From: Choristoneura fumiferana
Lineage: Eukaryota; Arthropoda; Insecta; Lepidoptera; Tortricidae
Assembly: GCF_025370935.1 (NCBI RefSeq)
Contig: NC_133472.1
Span: 5,508,876-5,572,875, forward strand
Direction: 5' to 3'
Length of the DNA: 64,000 nt
In this document: piece by piece, positions 51,153-60,620 of the stretch
Layout: each line of letters begins with the position of its first letter
How positions within the stretch are numbered: the stretch's first letter is position 1
Position numbers and translations under genes: made by a program
The notes under the pieces: generated by a model
What the model saw: only the letters and a program-made list of their open reading frames with translations
Told to the model about the DNA's origin: nothing
Databases searched by the model: none

Positions 51153-51449
51153 TATCGTAAACCTTTCGTCTTCCCGCCGATCCACTCGCCGCCGTCGCGC
51201 GCCCGGCCGATTTTCAAATTAGCCGCCCGCCAAAATGTCAGTTAGCGCGTCGCCTCGCCACGGGACCGAGCTCGCTCCGCGCGCATTGCGTTATTCATTT
51301 CTTTTATGTCTTGTGTTTGGGCGTTGAATTATTCCGTCTCATGTTAAAAACGTGTTTGATATATTGTGAAAGTGTGTAGAGTGAATGCCAGCAAATAAAG
51401 CTTGTGACTCTTACTTATCCGGCCTTTCATTGATTCACGTCTACAATAA
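51153..51449 (+). repeat. Left LTR
   Basis: It starts 'tatcgtaaacctttcg' and ends 'cacgtctacaataa'. The ends are not the usual TG...CA, so the true boundary may differ by a base or two. It contains 'agcaaataaagcttgtg', a likely polyadenylation signal. Confidence 0.9.
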
Positions 51450-51450
51450 A

Positions 51451-51467
51451 TGGCTGCCCAACAGCGG
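51451..51467 (+). promoter_or_regulatory. Primer-binding site
   Basis: TGGCTGCCCAACAGCGG starts one base after the left LTR, the position and TGG start expected for a tRNA primer site. I did not identify the tRNA. Confidence 0.6.
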
Positions 51468-51562
51468 TGCCTTGTGTGAAACACTTGCGTGAACACTAAA
51501 AATTATAGTGAAGTGCTAGTGTTGTACGGACTACAAGGACAAGACAAGATACTCACGTTACA

Positions 51563-52042
51563 ATGCCCATCACGAGAAATCGTCGTCAGGTTTCGGCTGA
51601 CGAAACAGAAGTGGAAACGGAAACGGAGTCTTGTGACGCTGCGTCCCCCGCGCCCGCTACGCTAGACGATCTGGCGCAAGCGCCCGAGGACCCGATGCCC
51701 ACGGCCTTGCCGCCGGCGCCCGCAGCCCCCATGCACGAGATTCCGACGCCCGCGGCTCCCCCGCCGGCTCCCGCAGTGCCTGCTTACGTGGCCCAGACGC
51801 CCGCGGCCCTGCCGCCGGCGCCCGCAATGCCAGCCCACGCGGCCCCGACGCCCGCGGTTCAGCCGCTGGCGCCCGCAGTGCCTACTTACGCGGCCCCGAC
51901 GCCCACGGCTCCGCCGCCGGCCCTCGCAGCGCCTGCTTACGCGGCCCGACGCCCGCGGCTCCGCCGCCGGCTCCCGCAGCTTCGGCTTATGCGGCTTTTA
52001 TGCCGCCGCCATCCATTACCGCCGGCGACATCGCCGCGCTGA
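51563..52042 (+). CDS. gag N-terminal part, Pro/Ala repeats, frameshifted
   Basis: From ATG 51563 the frame encodes an acidic start (E-T-E-V-E-T-E-T-E) and then Pro/Ala-rich repeats of about 19 residues (A-P-A-V-P-A-Y-V-A type). Near 51940-51947 one C is missing compared with the preceding repeat units ('gcggcccgacg' for 'gcggccccgacg'), which throws the rest into a basic nonsense tail ending at 52042. The main gag-pol frame continues in the frame that the lost base would have preserved. One base thus separates this start from the rest of the protein. Confidence 0.75.
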   Translation: MPITRNRRQVSADETEVETETESCDAASPAPATLDDLAQAPEDPMPTALPPAPAAPMHEIPTPAAPPPAPAVPAYVAQTPAALPPAPAMPAHAAPTPAVQPLAPAVPTYAAPTPTAPPPALAAPAYAARRPRLRRRLPQLRLMRLLCRRHPLPPATSPR

Positions 52043-55000
52043 TGGCCTCTCAAGCTGAGGCATACGAACGCCTCCTCACCAGGGTGCTCGAAAGCCAACG
52101 GTTGTCGCCTCCCTCGCCCGTGCCTCGATCGCCGACGCCCGCTCCGCTCGCACCTGGTAACTTCACAATGTGCAAGGCTCGTTACAGCGGCGCTACTGAG
52201 GAGTCCCTAGACGGCTTCATCGACGGTGTCGAAGCATTCAAGGACTGCGCGAATGTTAGCGAGGATAACGCTCTTCGCGGCCTCTCCATGCTCCTGACGC
52301 ACGACGCGGCTACGTGGTGGCAAGGCGTCAAGGAGGACGTGACTACATGGGATGCCGCGCTCCAACACCTGCGCAGTGCCTTCGGCGACCACCGACCTCC
52401 GCATCGAATTTATAAGGAGTTATTCTCGTCGCCTCAAGCCAATGAAAATACTGAACTGTTTGTAGCTCGTTCTCGAGCTCTTCTAGCCCGCTTACCCAGA
52501 GGCGATCTCGCAGAAAAGGTACAATTGGATATGATTTATGGCCTTCTCGACATTAGAATTCGCGAAAAGCTTCGGCGACAAGAATTAGACTCCTTTGACA
52601 CCTTACTGAAAAAAAGTAGAGAGATCGAGGATGTGAGGACGGAAAGCTCTAATCGGGCCAGCGACGAAACCACCTCGCGCGCCGCCCCGGGCAGCGCAGT
52701 GTTATCCCAGAAGCCTGCGCGCGCCGTGCCACATGGCGAATGGAGCGCGAGCGCGTCCAGGACTAACGGCGTCATACCGCGTGCAACGCACGACTCCGCG
52801 CAACTTGTATCAACGCGCAGCCCTGCGAGTTCGCGCGCGCGCCTATTTGCAAATACATCTACTGCGCGCGCACTGCACGCGCACGGGGCGCCGCCGCCGC
52901 AGCCCGAGCGCGCCGCGCCAACCGCACGCGCGCCTCCGCCGCCGGCCGCCGCGCCGCCGCTCGCGCGCCACGCGCCCGCGTTCCCACCACCACCACCAAC
53001 ACCGACCTACGAGTACTACGAAGGCGCGCCCAGCCGGCAGCGCCCCTATTGCGTGTACTGCAAACGGTATGGACATCTGCGCGACCAGTGCAGTAAGTTA
53101 GCGGAACGGGGTGAGTCCACAAACATTAATAATATCAACTCAGTGCCTTTATCGTGTTATCAATGCGGTTCTATAAACGTAAGTCGCGAAAACTGTTCGA
53201 AGTGTAACGAAAACCAGTGTTTTTATAGTTTAGACATGCCAAACGATTTAAGTAACAATGCTAATAATCTTAGCTATGACTATAATAAATTGCCCACGCC
53301 CAATGGCAGGTCTATGTCGTCCATGGGACCAAATAACAATCATTATTGTCATACTTCGTCAACTGCCACCGTAGATAGTTCACTATCCACGAGACAAAAT
53401 GAGTATTTTCATTGTAATTATTCGTATACTAGTCCCGATGATAATATAGTGACCAAGAGACAAAATAATAATTTTTATTGTAAAAATTCGGATAGTCTAG
53501 AATCCACATGTCAAAATAACAATGTTTGTATAAGTTCGGATAGTACAGAATCCACACAGCAAAATAATTTTTATTGTAAAAATTCGGATAGTCTAGAATC
53601 CACATGTCAAAATAACAATGTTTATTGTATAAGTTCGGATAGTATAGAATCCACACAGCAAAATAATTTTTATTGTAAAAATTCGGATAGTATAGAATCC
53701 ACACGGTTAAATTGTTTACGTCAAAAAAATGATTCATGTTGTCGTGTCGAAAATGTTTGTACCGCGCATGCTACCGGTCCGAGCTCGAGTCATTTTCAAA
53801 ATCATATATTACGACCAATATTTGACATTGAAATTTTGGGTTCGCGGGGCACAGCGCTAATTGATACCGGTGCCAAACAATGTATCGCGGGTCACACTTT
53901 GCATATGCTCCTCCTCCGTAAGGGTCACCCTCTTGAACCTGCGCGACGGCTAATAAAGCTCGCTGACGGCCACCCGCGCGAGATAGACGTGCTCATTACC
54001 ACTCTTGACGTTTGTTTGGAAGGTAAAGTGATAAGCACTCAATTTTTAGTATTTCCGGACGCACGAGAAAACGAGACGTTACTCGGGATCGATTTCTTAG
54101 TAGCCGCTCAAGTCGCCATTGACTTTTCACGTAGGTCGTGGCATTTCGTCGATGGTACTGGTGATCAAGAACGCCTTTTGCGATGTGAGCAGAAGGGGCG
54201 TGGACTTTCTTGTGCCGCCGCTGATGTCCTTAGGGGCGATGAAGGCTCGCTACTAAATCCACACGATCGGGAAATTCTCGCGAAAGTCTTAGTAGAAAAT
54301 ACAGATGTTTTTCGTCCAGGGGGAGCACCTACACCATTCGCAGAGCATTGTATCGATACAGGCGACAATCAACCAGTGTCCGTCCCGCCATACCGCATGA
54401 CTCCCGCTAGGAAAGAGCTTATGCGTCAAGAAATTGATAAGATGCTCAAAGAAGATGTCATCGAGGAGTGTGAGTCCGCTTGGTGCTCGCCGGCACTTCT
54501 GATACCGAAACCGAATGGAGACGTGAGGTTTTGTGTAGACTACAGACGTCTTAACGCCATAACCAAGTCGGACCACTATCCAATGCCTCTTATTGATGAG
54601 TTGCTGCAATCCACGAAGCGTAACTGCTATATGAGCACCTTGGATCTCAGATCAGGTTATTGGCAAGTGAGTGTTCGTGAGCAAGATCGAGACAAAACAG
54701 CATTTATTAGTCCCTTCGGAACATACCGTTTCAAGCGTATGCCCTTTGGCTTGAAGAACGCCCCAGCGACTTTTCAGCGCTTGATAGACCGCTTACGTTC
54801 TTGCTCATCCCTGGCCAACGTAACTCTTCTCGCATATCTTGATGATCTTCTTATCATATCCGAAGAATTCGAGCAACACCTGTTGGACCTGCAAGCTGTA
54901 TTCAGCCGCCTTCGAGAGTACAACCTTTGCGTTAACCGAGATAAGTGTGTCTTCGCCAGAGAGAGTGTAAAGTACCTGGGACACATCGTTACCCAACAAG

Positions 55001-57141
55001 GCGTCTCACCGGACCCAGAGAAAGTACAGGCAGTGTTACAGATGAAAGAACCCAATAACTTGAAGCATCTTCGCACTTTTCTGCAAACCTGTTCTTGGTT
55101 TAGGAAGTTTATTCCTGGGTTCTCACAGGTGTCAGAGCCCCTCACCCGTCTAACCAGAAAAAACCAGACTTGGACTTGGGGTCCAGCTCAGACATCTGCG
55201 TTTAAGGAGCTGAAGAAGTTATTGACCACCACGCCAATCTTGGTCCAAGCGGACTTTTCCCGACCCTTCGTTCTACGAACCGACGCGAGCAACTACGCTC
55301 TTGGGGCAGTTCTTCTGCAGGAGGAGGGTACGGAAGAGCGGCCTATTGAATACGCTAGCCGTTTATTGAATTCAGCTGAGAGAAATTACTCAACTACGGA
55401 GCGAGAGGCACTCGCCGTAGTATGGGCTGTCGAGCGATTCAGATGCTACTTGGATGGACACCCAGTAATCGTCGGCAGCGACCACCAACCGCTCCGTTGG
55501 CTGTTGACGCTAAAGTCACCTACAGGTCGACTGGTTAGGTGGGCATTAAGACTCCAATCATTTGACATAAAATTTCAATATACCCCCGGAAAAGCTAACG
55601 TAGTAGCTGACACCCTGAGCAGGCCAATCTGTTCCGAGGAATTTCGTGAAAACTGCGGGATATGTTCAGTGATTGTGGACCTGCCTAAGAAAGATCCTTC
55701 AGAACTACGACAAGAACAGCTTGCTGACCCAGAGGTGGAAAAGATTATCAAAGAAATTGAAGGTACTGATGAAGTAGCAACTCGACGATGGACAGAGCGT
55801 GGTTACCTGATGGACCAGGGAGTACTCTTCCGATATAATCCGGATTCAGATAGTGAGACTCCCCAGCTCGTCATTCCCATTAGTCTCAGGGCAGAAATTC
55901 TGCAAGAATGTCACGACTCACCAATGGCAGGACACCCTGGCATCGATCGTACCTACCAAAAGGTAGCTCAGCTATACTATTTTACAGGTATGCGGAGAAT
56001 AATCATGGATTATGTCAAAGCCTGCATACAATGCCAGCGCTACAAAGCTACGAATGCCAAGCCACCAGGTCTTCTGCAAACACCACTTATGAACCAACGT
56101 ACTGAAGTGTTGGCTATGGATTTGTTCGGTCCTTTGCCAGCAGGAGACCAAGGAGAAAGATGGATCTTCCTTATTGAAGACACGGCTACTCGTTGGATAG
56201 AAGTTTTTGCTTTGAAAGAAGCCACAGCTGAAACATGCGCAGTGGTACTCATCGAAGAATACTTTATGCGTTATGGGCTGCCTCGTAGGATTGTATCAGA
56301 CAATGGAGTCCAATTTGTGTCTGCAGTGATGCGCCAGTGCATGTCTCTCCTGGGTGTAAAGCAAAATTTTGTCCCATTATATCACCCAGAAGCAAATCCT
56401 GCGGAACGCAAGAACCGTGATATGAAGGCTATGCTAGCACAGTTGGTAGAAGGAGACCACACTTCATGGCCAAAGAAGTTACCTCTGATCCGTTTTGCCT
56501 TGAACAGTTTACAATGTCGCACAACAGGCAAGTCACCAGCGTATCTGACTTTTGGTAGGGAAATGCGGTCACCTGCAGAAGTCGTCCATGACCATCGCGC
56601 CATCTTGGATAAGGATAACTTTATCCCACAGATAACTCCATATCTAAGACAATTCCTGGAGTCACTGTCCGGTGTTCGTGAACGGGTGGAGATCCAGCAA
56701 GATAGAGCCAAGCAGTATGCTGATGCTTCTCGCCGTCCCGCCGAGGAGTTCCAGGAAGGGGATTTAGTACTGGTAAAGTCCCACCTGCTAAGTAATGCCT
56801 CTAAAGACCAAACTGCCAAATTTTTCCCACGTCGTGATGGCCCATACCGGATTGCGGAGAAGATTAGTCCCACGTCATACACCATCGTCAGCACTGACGA
56901 ACCTGACAAAGTTTTAGGGCGATATCATTCTCAGGATCTTACCCGCTACCAAGGTAATGACGGCCCTCATCCCAAACCTCTCGTTCCAAAAAGGAACCGT
57001 GGACGTCCAGCTAAGGTTATTGAGGTACTAGACCAGGAGCGAGGGCGCCCTCCCAGTCTAGAGGGGGAGCATATCGTAAACCTTTCGTCTTCCCGCCGAT
57101 CCACTCGCCGCCGTCGCGCGCCCGGCCGATTTTCAAATTAG
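52000..57141 (+). CDS. gag-pol polyprotein of Ty3/Gypsy retrotransposon, 1713-residue open frame
   Basis: Residue numbers are from 52000. A capsid-like gag part (A-T-W-W-Q-G-V, F-G-D-H) spans about 60-230. A CCHC zinc knuckle (C-V-Y-C-K-R-Y-G-H-L-R-D-Q-C) is at about 350. An unusual Asn/Ser/Cys-rich spacer with repeats covers 370-590. Aspartic protease follows (L-I-D-T-G-A, about 618), then reverse transcriptase (C-V-D-Y-R-R-L-N to A-Y-L-D-D-L-L, the last at about 945). RNase H (R-T-D-A-S-N-Y-A-L-G, about 1092) comes next, then integrase with an H-H-C-C finger (about 1305-1345) and catalytic D, D, E in M-D-L-F-G-P, S-D-N-G-V-Q-F and N-P-A-E-R-K. The frame stops at 57141, inside the right LTR, so the last 23 residues are LTR-encoded. 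The natural start is probably ATG 51563, cut off by the one-base loss. No envelope frame. Confidence 0.93.
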   Translation: MPPPSITAGDIAALMASQAEAYERLLTRVLESQRLSPPSPVPRSPTPAPLAPGNFTMCKARYSGATEESLDGFIDGVEAFKDCANVSEDNALRGLSMLLTHDAATWWQGVKEDVTTWDAALQHLRSAFGDHRPPHRIYKELFSSPQANENTELFVARSRALLARLPRGDLAEKVQLDMIYGLLDIRIREKLRRQELDSFDTLLKKSREIEDVRTESSNRASDETTSRAAPGSAVLSQKPARAVPHGEWSASASRTNGVIPRATHDSAQLVSTRSPASSRARLFANTSTARALHAHGAPPPQPERAAPTARAPPPPAAAPPLARHAPAFPPPPPTPTYEYYEGAPSRQRPYCVYCKRYGHLRDQCSKLAERGESTNINNINSVPLSCYQCGSINVSRENCSKCNENQCFYSLDMPNDLSNNANNLSYDYNKLPTPNGRSMSSMGPNNNHYCHTSSTATVDSSLSTRQNEYFHCNYSYTSPDDNIVTKRQNNNFYCKNSDSLESTCQNNNVCISSDSTESTQQNNFYCKNSDSLESTCQNNNVYCISSDSIESTQQNNFYCKNSDSIESTRLNCLRQKNDSCCRVENVCTAHATGPSSSHFQNHILRPIFDIEILGSRGTALIDTGAKQCIAGHTLHMLLLRKGHPLEPARRLIKLADGHPREIDVLITTLDVCLEGKVISTQFLVFPDARENETLLGIDFLVAAQVAIDFSRRSWHFVDGTGDQERLLRCEQKGRGLSCAAADVLRGDEGSLLNPHDREILAKVLVENTDVFRPGGAPTPFAEHCIDTGDNQPVSVPPYRMTPARKELMRQEIDKMLKEDVIEECESAWCSPALLIPKPNGDVRFCVDYRRLNAITKSDHYPMPLIDELLQSTKRNCYMSTLDLRSGYWQVSVREQDRDKTAFISPFGTYRFKRMPFGLKNAPATFQRLIDRLRSCSSLANVTLLAYLDDLLIISEEFEQHLLDLQAVFSRLREYNLCVNRDKCVFARESVKYLGHIVTQQGVSPDPEKVQAVLQMKEPNNLKHLRTFLQTCSWFRKFIPGFSQVSEPLTRLTRKNQTWTWGPAQTSAFKELKKLLTTTPILVQADFSRPFVLRTDASNYALGAVLLQEEGTEERPIEYASRLLNSAERNYSTTEREALAVVWAVERFRCYLDGHPVIVGSDHQPLRWLLTLKSPTGRLVRWALRLQSFDIKFQYTPGKANVVADTLSRPICSEEFRENCGICSVIVDLPKKDPSELRQEQLADPEVEKIIKEIEGTDEVATRRWTERGYLMDQGVLFRYNPDSDSETPQLVIPISLRAEILQECHDSPMAGHPGIDRTYQKVAQLYYFTGMRRIIMDYVKACIQCQRYKATNAKPPGLLQTPLMNQRTEVLAMDLFGPLPAGDQGERWIFLIEDTATRWIEVFALKEATAETCAVVLIEEYFMRYGLPRRIVSDNGVQFVSAVMRQCMSLLGVKQNFVPLYHPEANPAERKNRDMKAMLAQLVEGDHTSWPKKLPLIRFALNSLQCRTTGKSPAYLTFGREMRSPAEVVHDHRAILDKDNFIPQITPYLRQFLESLSGVRERVEIQQDRAKQYADASRRPAEEFQEGDLVLVKSHLLSNASKDQTAKFFPRRDGPYRIAEKISPTSYTIVSTDEPDKVLGRYHSQDLTRYQGNDGPHPKPLVPKRNRGRPAKVIEVLDQERGRPPSLEGEHIVNLSSSRRSTRRRRAPGRFSN
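53446..53710 (+). repeat. In-frame tandem repeats in the gag-protease spacer
   Basis: Half-units of 16-17 codons alternate between an N-F-Y-C-K-N-S-D-S-L-E-S-T type and an N-V-Y-C-I-S-S-D-S-T-E-S-T type, five in total. They lie between the zinc knuckle and the protease and stay in frame. AT content is much higher here than in the flanking gag. Confidence 0.85.
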
Positions 57142-57368
57142 CCGCCCGCCAAAATGTCAGTTAGCGCGTCGCCTCGCCACGGGACCGAGCTCGCTCCGCG
57201 CGCATTGCGTTATTCATTTCTTTTATGTCTTGTGTTTGGGCATTTAATTATTCCGTCTCATGTTAAAAACGTGTTTGATATATTGTGAAAGTGTGTAGAG
57301 TGAATGCCAGCAAATAAAGCTTGTGACTCTTACTTATCCGGCCTTTCATTGATTCACGTCTACAATAA
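57072..57368 (+). repeat. Right LTR
   Basis: It has the same length as the left LTR with two differences. It follows the purine tract at 57061-57070, and its first 70 bases are also coding for the end of pol. Confidence 0.9.
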
Positions 57369-58149
57369 CATTCAGTATTTTTGTCATTATTTTCTTTAAA
57401 CTTTGAATGATCAAGTGCTGGCTGTAAACAATAACTTCAACTATATGTATATCGTATTGTAAATTCTAATTTTAACCGACTTCAATTTATATTATATATT
57501 TTGCATGTATACTTATGTACATAATATGGCAAATAAATGATTATGATTATGATATTAGGATATTACAATTTACTTTAAATTATTATTCGTTTAATGTAAC
57601 AAAAATATGAATGAAAAGAAAATTTTTGAATTTAAGTACTTAGAAAGAATATCTAATGTTTCGGCGACTAACGCTAAGCAAGTTTTCGTTTCGCAGAACA
57701 CGTTTCTCCGAGTGATGATTCGTGTAGATTCATTAAGCCGTAGATGAGTTGATACGCAGAGTAACGTAACGTTTCTCAGCTCCGTTGAGCTAACGTCACG
57801 TTTTACGCATCTGCTTATGTTGGCATTTAAGTAAATTCGCTGAAAACTATTGGCAGTAATTCGTTTGGCATATTATAATCATGATCAGTTTGAATAGGTA
57901 ACGTCTCCTCGAACAACGTTAACTATTCATTGTTTTCATTGCATAATCCATATTTGTCTATTTCACATTTTCGACTGCTCAAAAGTTAATTGGGAAGGGA
58001 TCGTTCTTTAAAGATAAAACTCTACTGTTGACCTCTACTTTTAATCTTTTTGAACATGTTGTGTACCGATATATCGATATTGAATATTGGAAGTCGATAA
58101 GTGAGAAGTCACTATGACAGATCAAAAATGCCGCAAAAAATCCGATGTC
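57369..58149. other. Right flank of the LTR element, no recognised gene
   Basis: AT-rich DNA. 57500-57555 ends 'ggcaaataaatgattatgattatgat', which looks like a LINE tail with a GATTAT repeat. No exon of flotillin or other genes is visible. Confidence 0.4.
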
Positions 58150-58620
58150 TGCATATCAGTCATGCCGTCAAAGTGATAGAATAAAAAAAAAATATAACAT
58201 TTTTTTTTAGGGTAAGTACCTTCCAGAGACGTAAAGTGGGGGTTATTTTTTTTCTCGACTAATCCTATAGTGTGGGGTATCATTGGATAGGTCTTTTAAA
58301 ATCACTGAGGGATTGCTAAGATGATTTTTCGATTCAGTGATCTGTTTGCGAAATATTTTAACTTGAAAGTGCAAATTTTCATGAAAATGTAAACTGTTGG
58401 GTGGAAAAATTTGAAAAAATTCAGAATGGTAGTAAATATATCAAATTTACAAGTAAAAAATATAGCGGCTAAGATTGCTTGAGGTATAAAATATATCTTA
58501 ACTTAGAAGATTCCGTACACGATACGAAATCCTTAGAAAAATATTACTGGATTTTTTCGTAACAGCTACGGAACCCTATCATGGACGTGTCCAACACGCT
58601 CTTGGCCGGTTTTTAACTTT
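58150..58620 (+). mobile_element. Interspersed repeat ('ggaaccct' family)
   Basis: It shares 'tgtggggtatcattggatag', 'atggtagtaaatatatcaaa' and 'cgctcttggccggttttt' with 12340-12860 and 46645-47110. Confidence 0.6.
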
Positions 58621-59919
58621 GGCTCGTCTCGTCGACCTAATAATCTTACTTGATGAATAAAATCAAAAACCATGAATTTTTTTTGGATATATTTTGAGGC
58701 CGGTCCTGTGGAATTAGATATAGAGAAAAAAATGTATATGGACGATTAAGATTATACAGGCGTCTCAACCCCTATTAGTCAATAGCCAATTAATATCAAC
58801 TAATGTATAATTCAAATTAATTCATTTTAGTGTCAAGTAAAACCTTATTGTCTAACACACTGAATCACAGTTGCAGCACTTCTTCTATACATGGTATACA
58901 ATGAGGGTAGTAAATATCGTGAATGCGATCGCGAGCGCCCGCGCGTTACAAGGCAAGGCAGCCGCTGGACTAGCGATAGAAGCTATTTACATTATAATTA
59001 TAAAACAGCCAGTATTTCAATTCATACAATATTAAGCTAGGATCTGACACTGGTTGAAACATTCACGGAATCAGTATCTGTATTATAGCTATAAATAAAT
59101 GTACGCACATTCCAACGTCTGCCTAAGAAATCATTATGAAATTCTGGTGAATCATGCTTCAAGCGATTCAAGTGTTTTAAATCAAATGGCATCTGCTATT
59201 TGATTATTTATGTTTATGGTTTTAAAAGTAAAAACAAATGATTTTTGTGTAGACATATTATCATGTTCCAATCAACACATTAAAATTCAGACACTATCTA
59301 TCAATCGTATCATTATAATATCAAAGGAAAGTAGTCTAGTAGGTAACCAGTAAAAATTAAGCACTTTTTGGGGGGTGGAGTGTACAGTAAAGTGTACAGT
59401 AAGGTGTCAAAAATATCTACACACTTTTACGCCAGTCTGGGTGGTAAACTCACTGGGATAAGATCGATGTATACATATATCTGACGATATGGCTGTATAC
59501 GTATAGATATTTTTGCCCTTGACTGTATACTTCTTCTACTTCAGTGTTACAGACAAATGAATAATCTTGCAGAGCCTAATTAAAAACATATCTAAGGATT
59601 AACTACACATTCGTAATTCTATGAGTTATCTAGATCTTATCTTACAGATAAAATAATCAAAACAAATAATTATACACTATGCATTCTGATGATGATTGGG
59701 GTTTTTAGTTGACTGACTGGCATATTATTAGTTCATTTTCGTAAAACATACGAAGCAGTCGTTGAAATTGAAACTCTTCAGAGCCATCCATATAGCAAAC
59801 ACTGGTCTAATAAAACAAATATTCTTGTACCAAATACAACAATACTTATTAAAAAAAACAGGAGGAATTCAGTTAATAACAATAACATCTATGGTTAGCA
59901 ATCTTTCTAATCCTACTAA
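58621..59919. other. Intergenic or flotillin intron; one diverged MITE
   Basis: AT-rich. 59385-59535 ('gtacagtaaggtgtcaaaaatatctac' against 'tagatatttttgcccttgactgta') is a diverged hairpin related to 38602-38740. A small CpG-rich patch is at 58930-58975. No gene. Confidence 0.4.
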
Positions 59920-60455
59920 TCCTACTAATATTTTATTATAAATGTGAAAGTTTGTGAGTGAGTGAGTGAGTATGTTTGTTACTTCTTCACGCTTAAACGG
60001 CTGGACGGATTTGGATGAAATTTGGCGGAAAGTTAGTTTATAACCTGGACTAAAACATAGGATACTTTTTATCCCGATATTCCCTCGGGATAGGGATAAA
60101 ATCTCGAAATAATAACCGCTGGGCTTAGAGTCATGAAATTTGGTACGTAGGTAACTGGACATCTGGAATAACACTTAAGTGACTTTTTGACCCGATATTC
60201 CCACGGGATAACTAGGGATAAAATCTCGAAATAACAACCACTTGGCTTAGAGCCATGAAATTTGGTATGTAGGTAGCCGGACGTCTGGAATAACACATAC
60301 GCTACTTTTTATCCCGATATTTCCACGGATAGTTTTGTAACTAAGGGACCCCATAGATCCGTGTATTATTATTATTTTGCAATTTTTTCTTTTATTGTAT
60401 ACTTACTGTAGTTTTTAAGTATTTTATTTGTATTTGTTTTATTTTGAAAAAATGA
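59920..60455 (+). mobile_element. Composite Helitron-like element, third copy, truncated
   Basis: It begins 'tcctactaatattttattataaatg', runs through 'gagtgagtgagtgagtatg' and two tandem units ('catgaaatttggtacgtagg', 'catgaaatttggtatgtagg'). It ends within the LINE-tail part at about 60455, in the opposite orientation to the copies at 10618 and 47130. Confidence 0.7.
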
Positions 60456-60620
60456 AGATTGGTTTTTGGAATCTTTTTGTATTTTATTTCAATTCCAAAT
60501 TTTTACTTTTACGGTCATCCCGTAAAAGCGAAATTGAAAATACAAACTGAAATATTATAGATGCACAGAAAAATAAGACCATCACTGGGAATCGAACCCA
60601 GGTCCTCTGACCTGAGTATT
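60455..60620 (-). mobile_element. SINE-like element, partial copies
   Basis: A plus-strand piece 'gattggtttttggaatctttttg' (60455-60510) is followed by a minus-strand tail and tRNA-like head: 'gaaaatacaaactgaaa' and 'accatcactgggaatcgaacccaggtcctc' (60532-60620). It looks like two partial copies facing each other. Confidence 0.6.

Larger units (their letters stand above)
51153..57368 (+). mobile_element. Ty3/Gypsy LTR retrotransposon, nearly intact
   Basis: Two 297-bp LTRs (51153-51449 and 57072-57368) differ at only two positions that I can find (in 'gggcgttgaatt' against 'gggcatttaatt'), so the insertion is young. A primer-binding site follows the left LTR (TGGCTGCCCAACAGCGG, 51451) and a purine tract precedes the right one (gagggggagc, 57061-57070). 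Between them lie gag and pol in one reading direction; integrase comes after reverse transcriptase, which is the Ty3/Gypsy order. No envelope gene is present. I cannot find matching target duplications: the left side is a TA repeat and the right side reads 'cattcag'. Confidence 0.95.

Noticed and set aside
53429..53737. Minus-strand 102-residue repeat protein inside the retrotransposon
   Set aside because: It is the complement of the in-frame Asn/Ser/Cys repeats of gag-pol; the plus-strand frame explains it.
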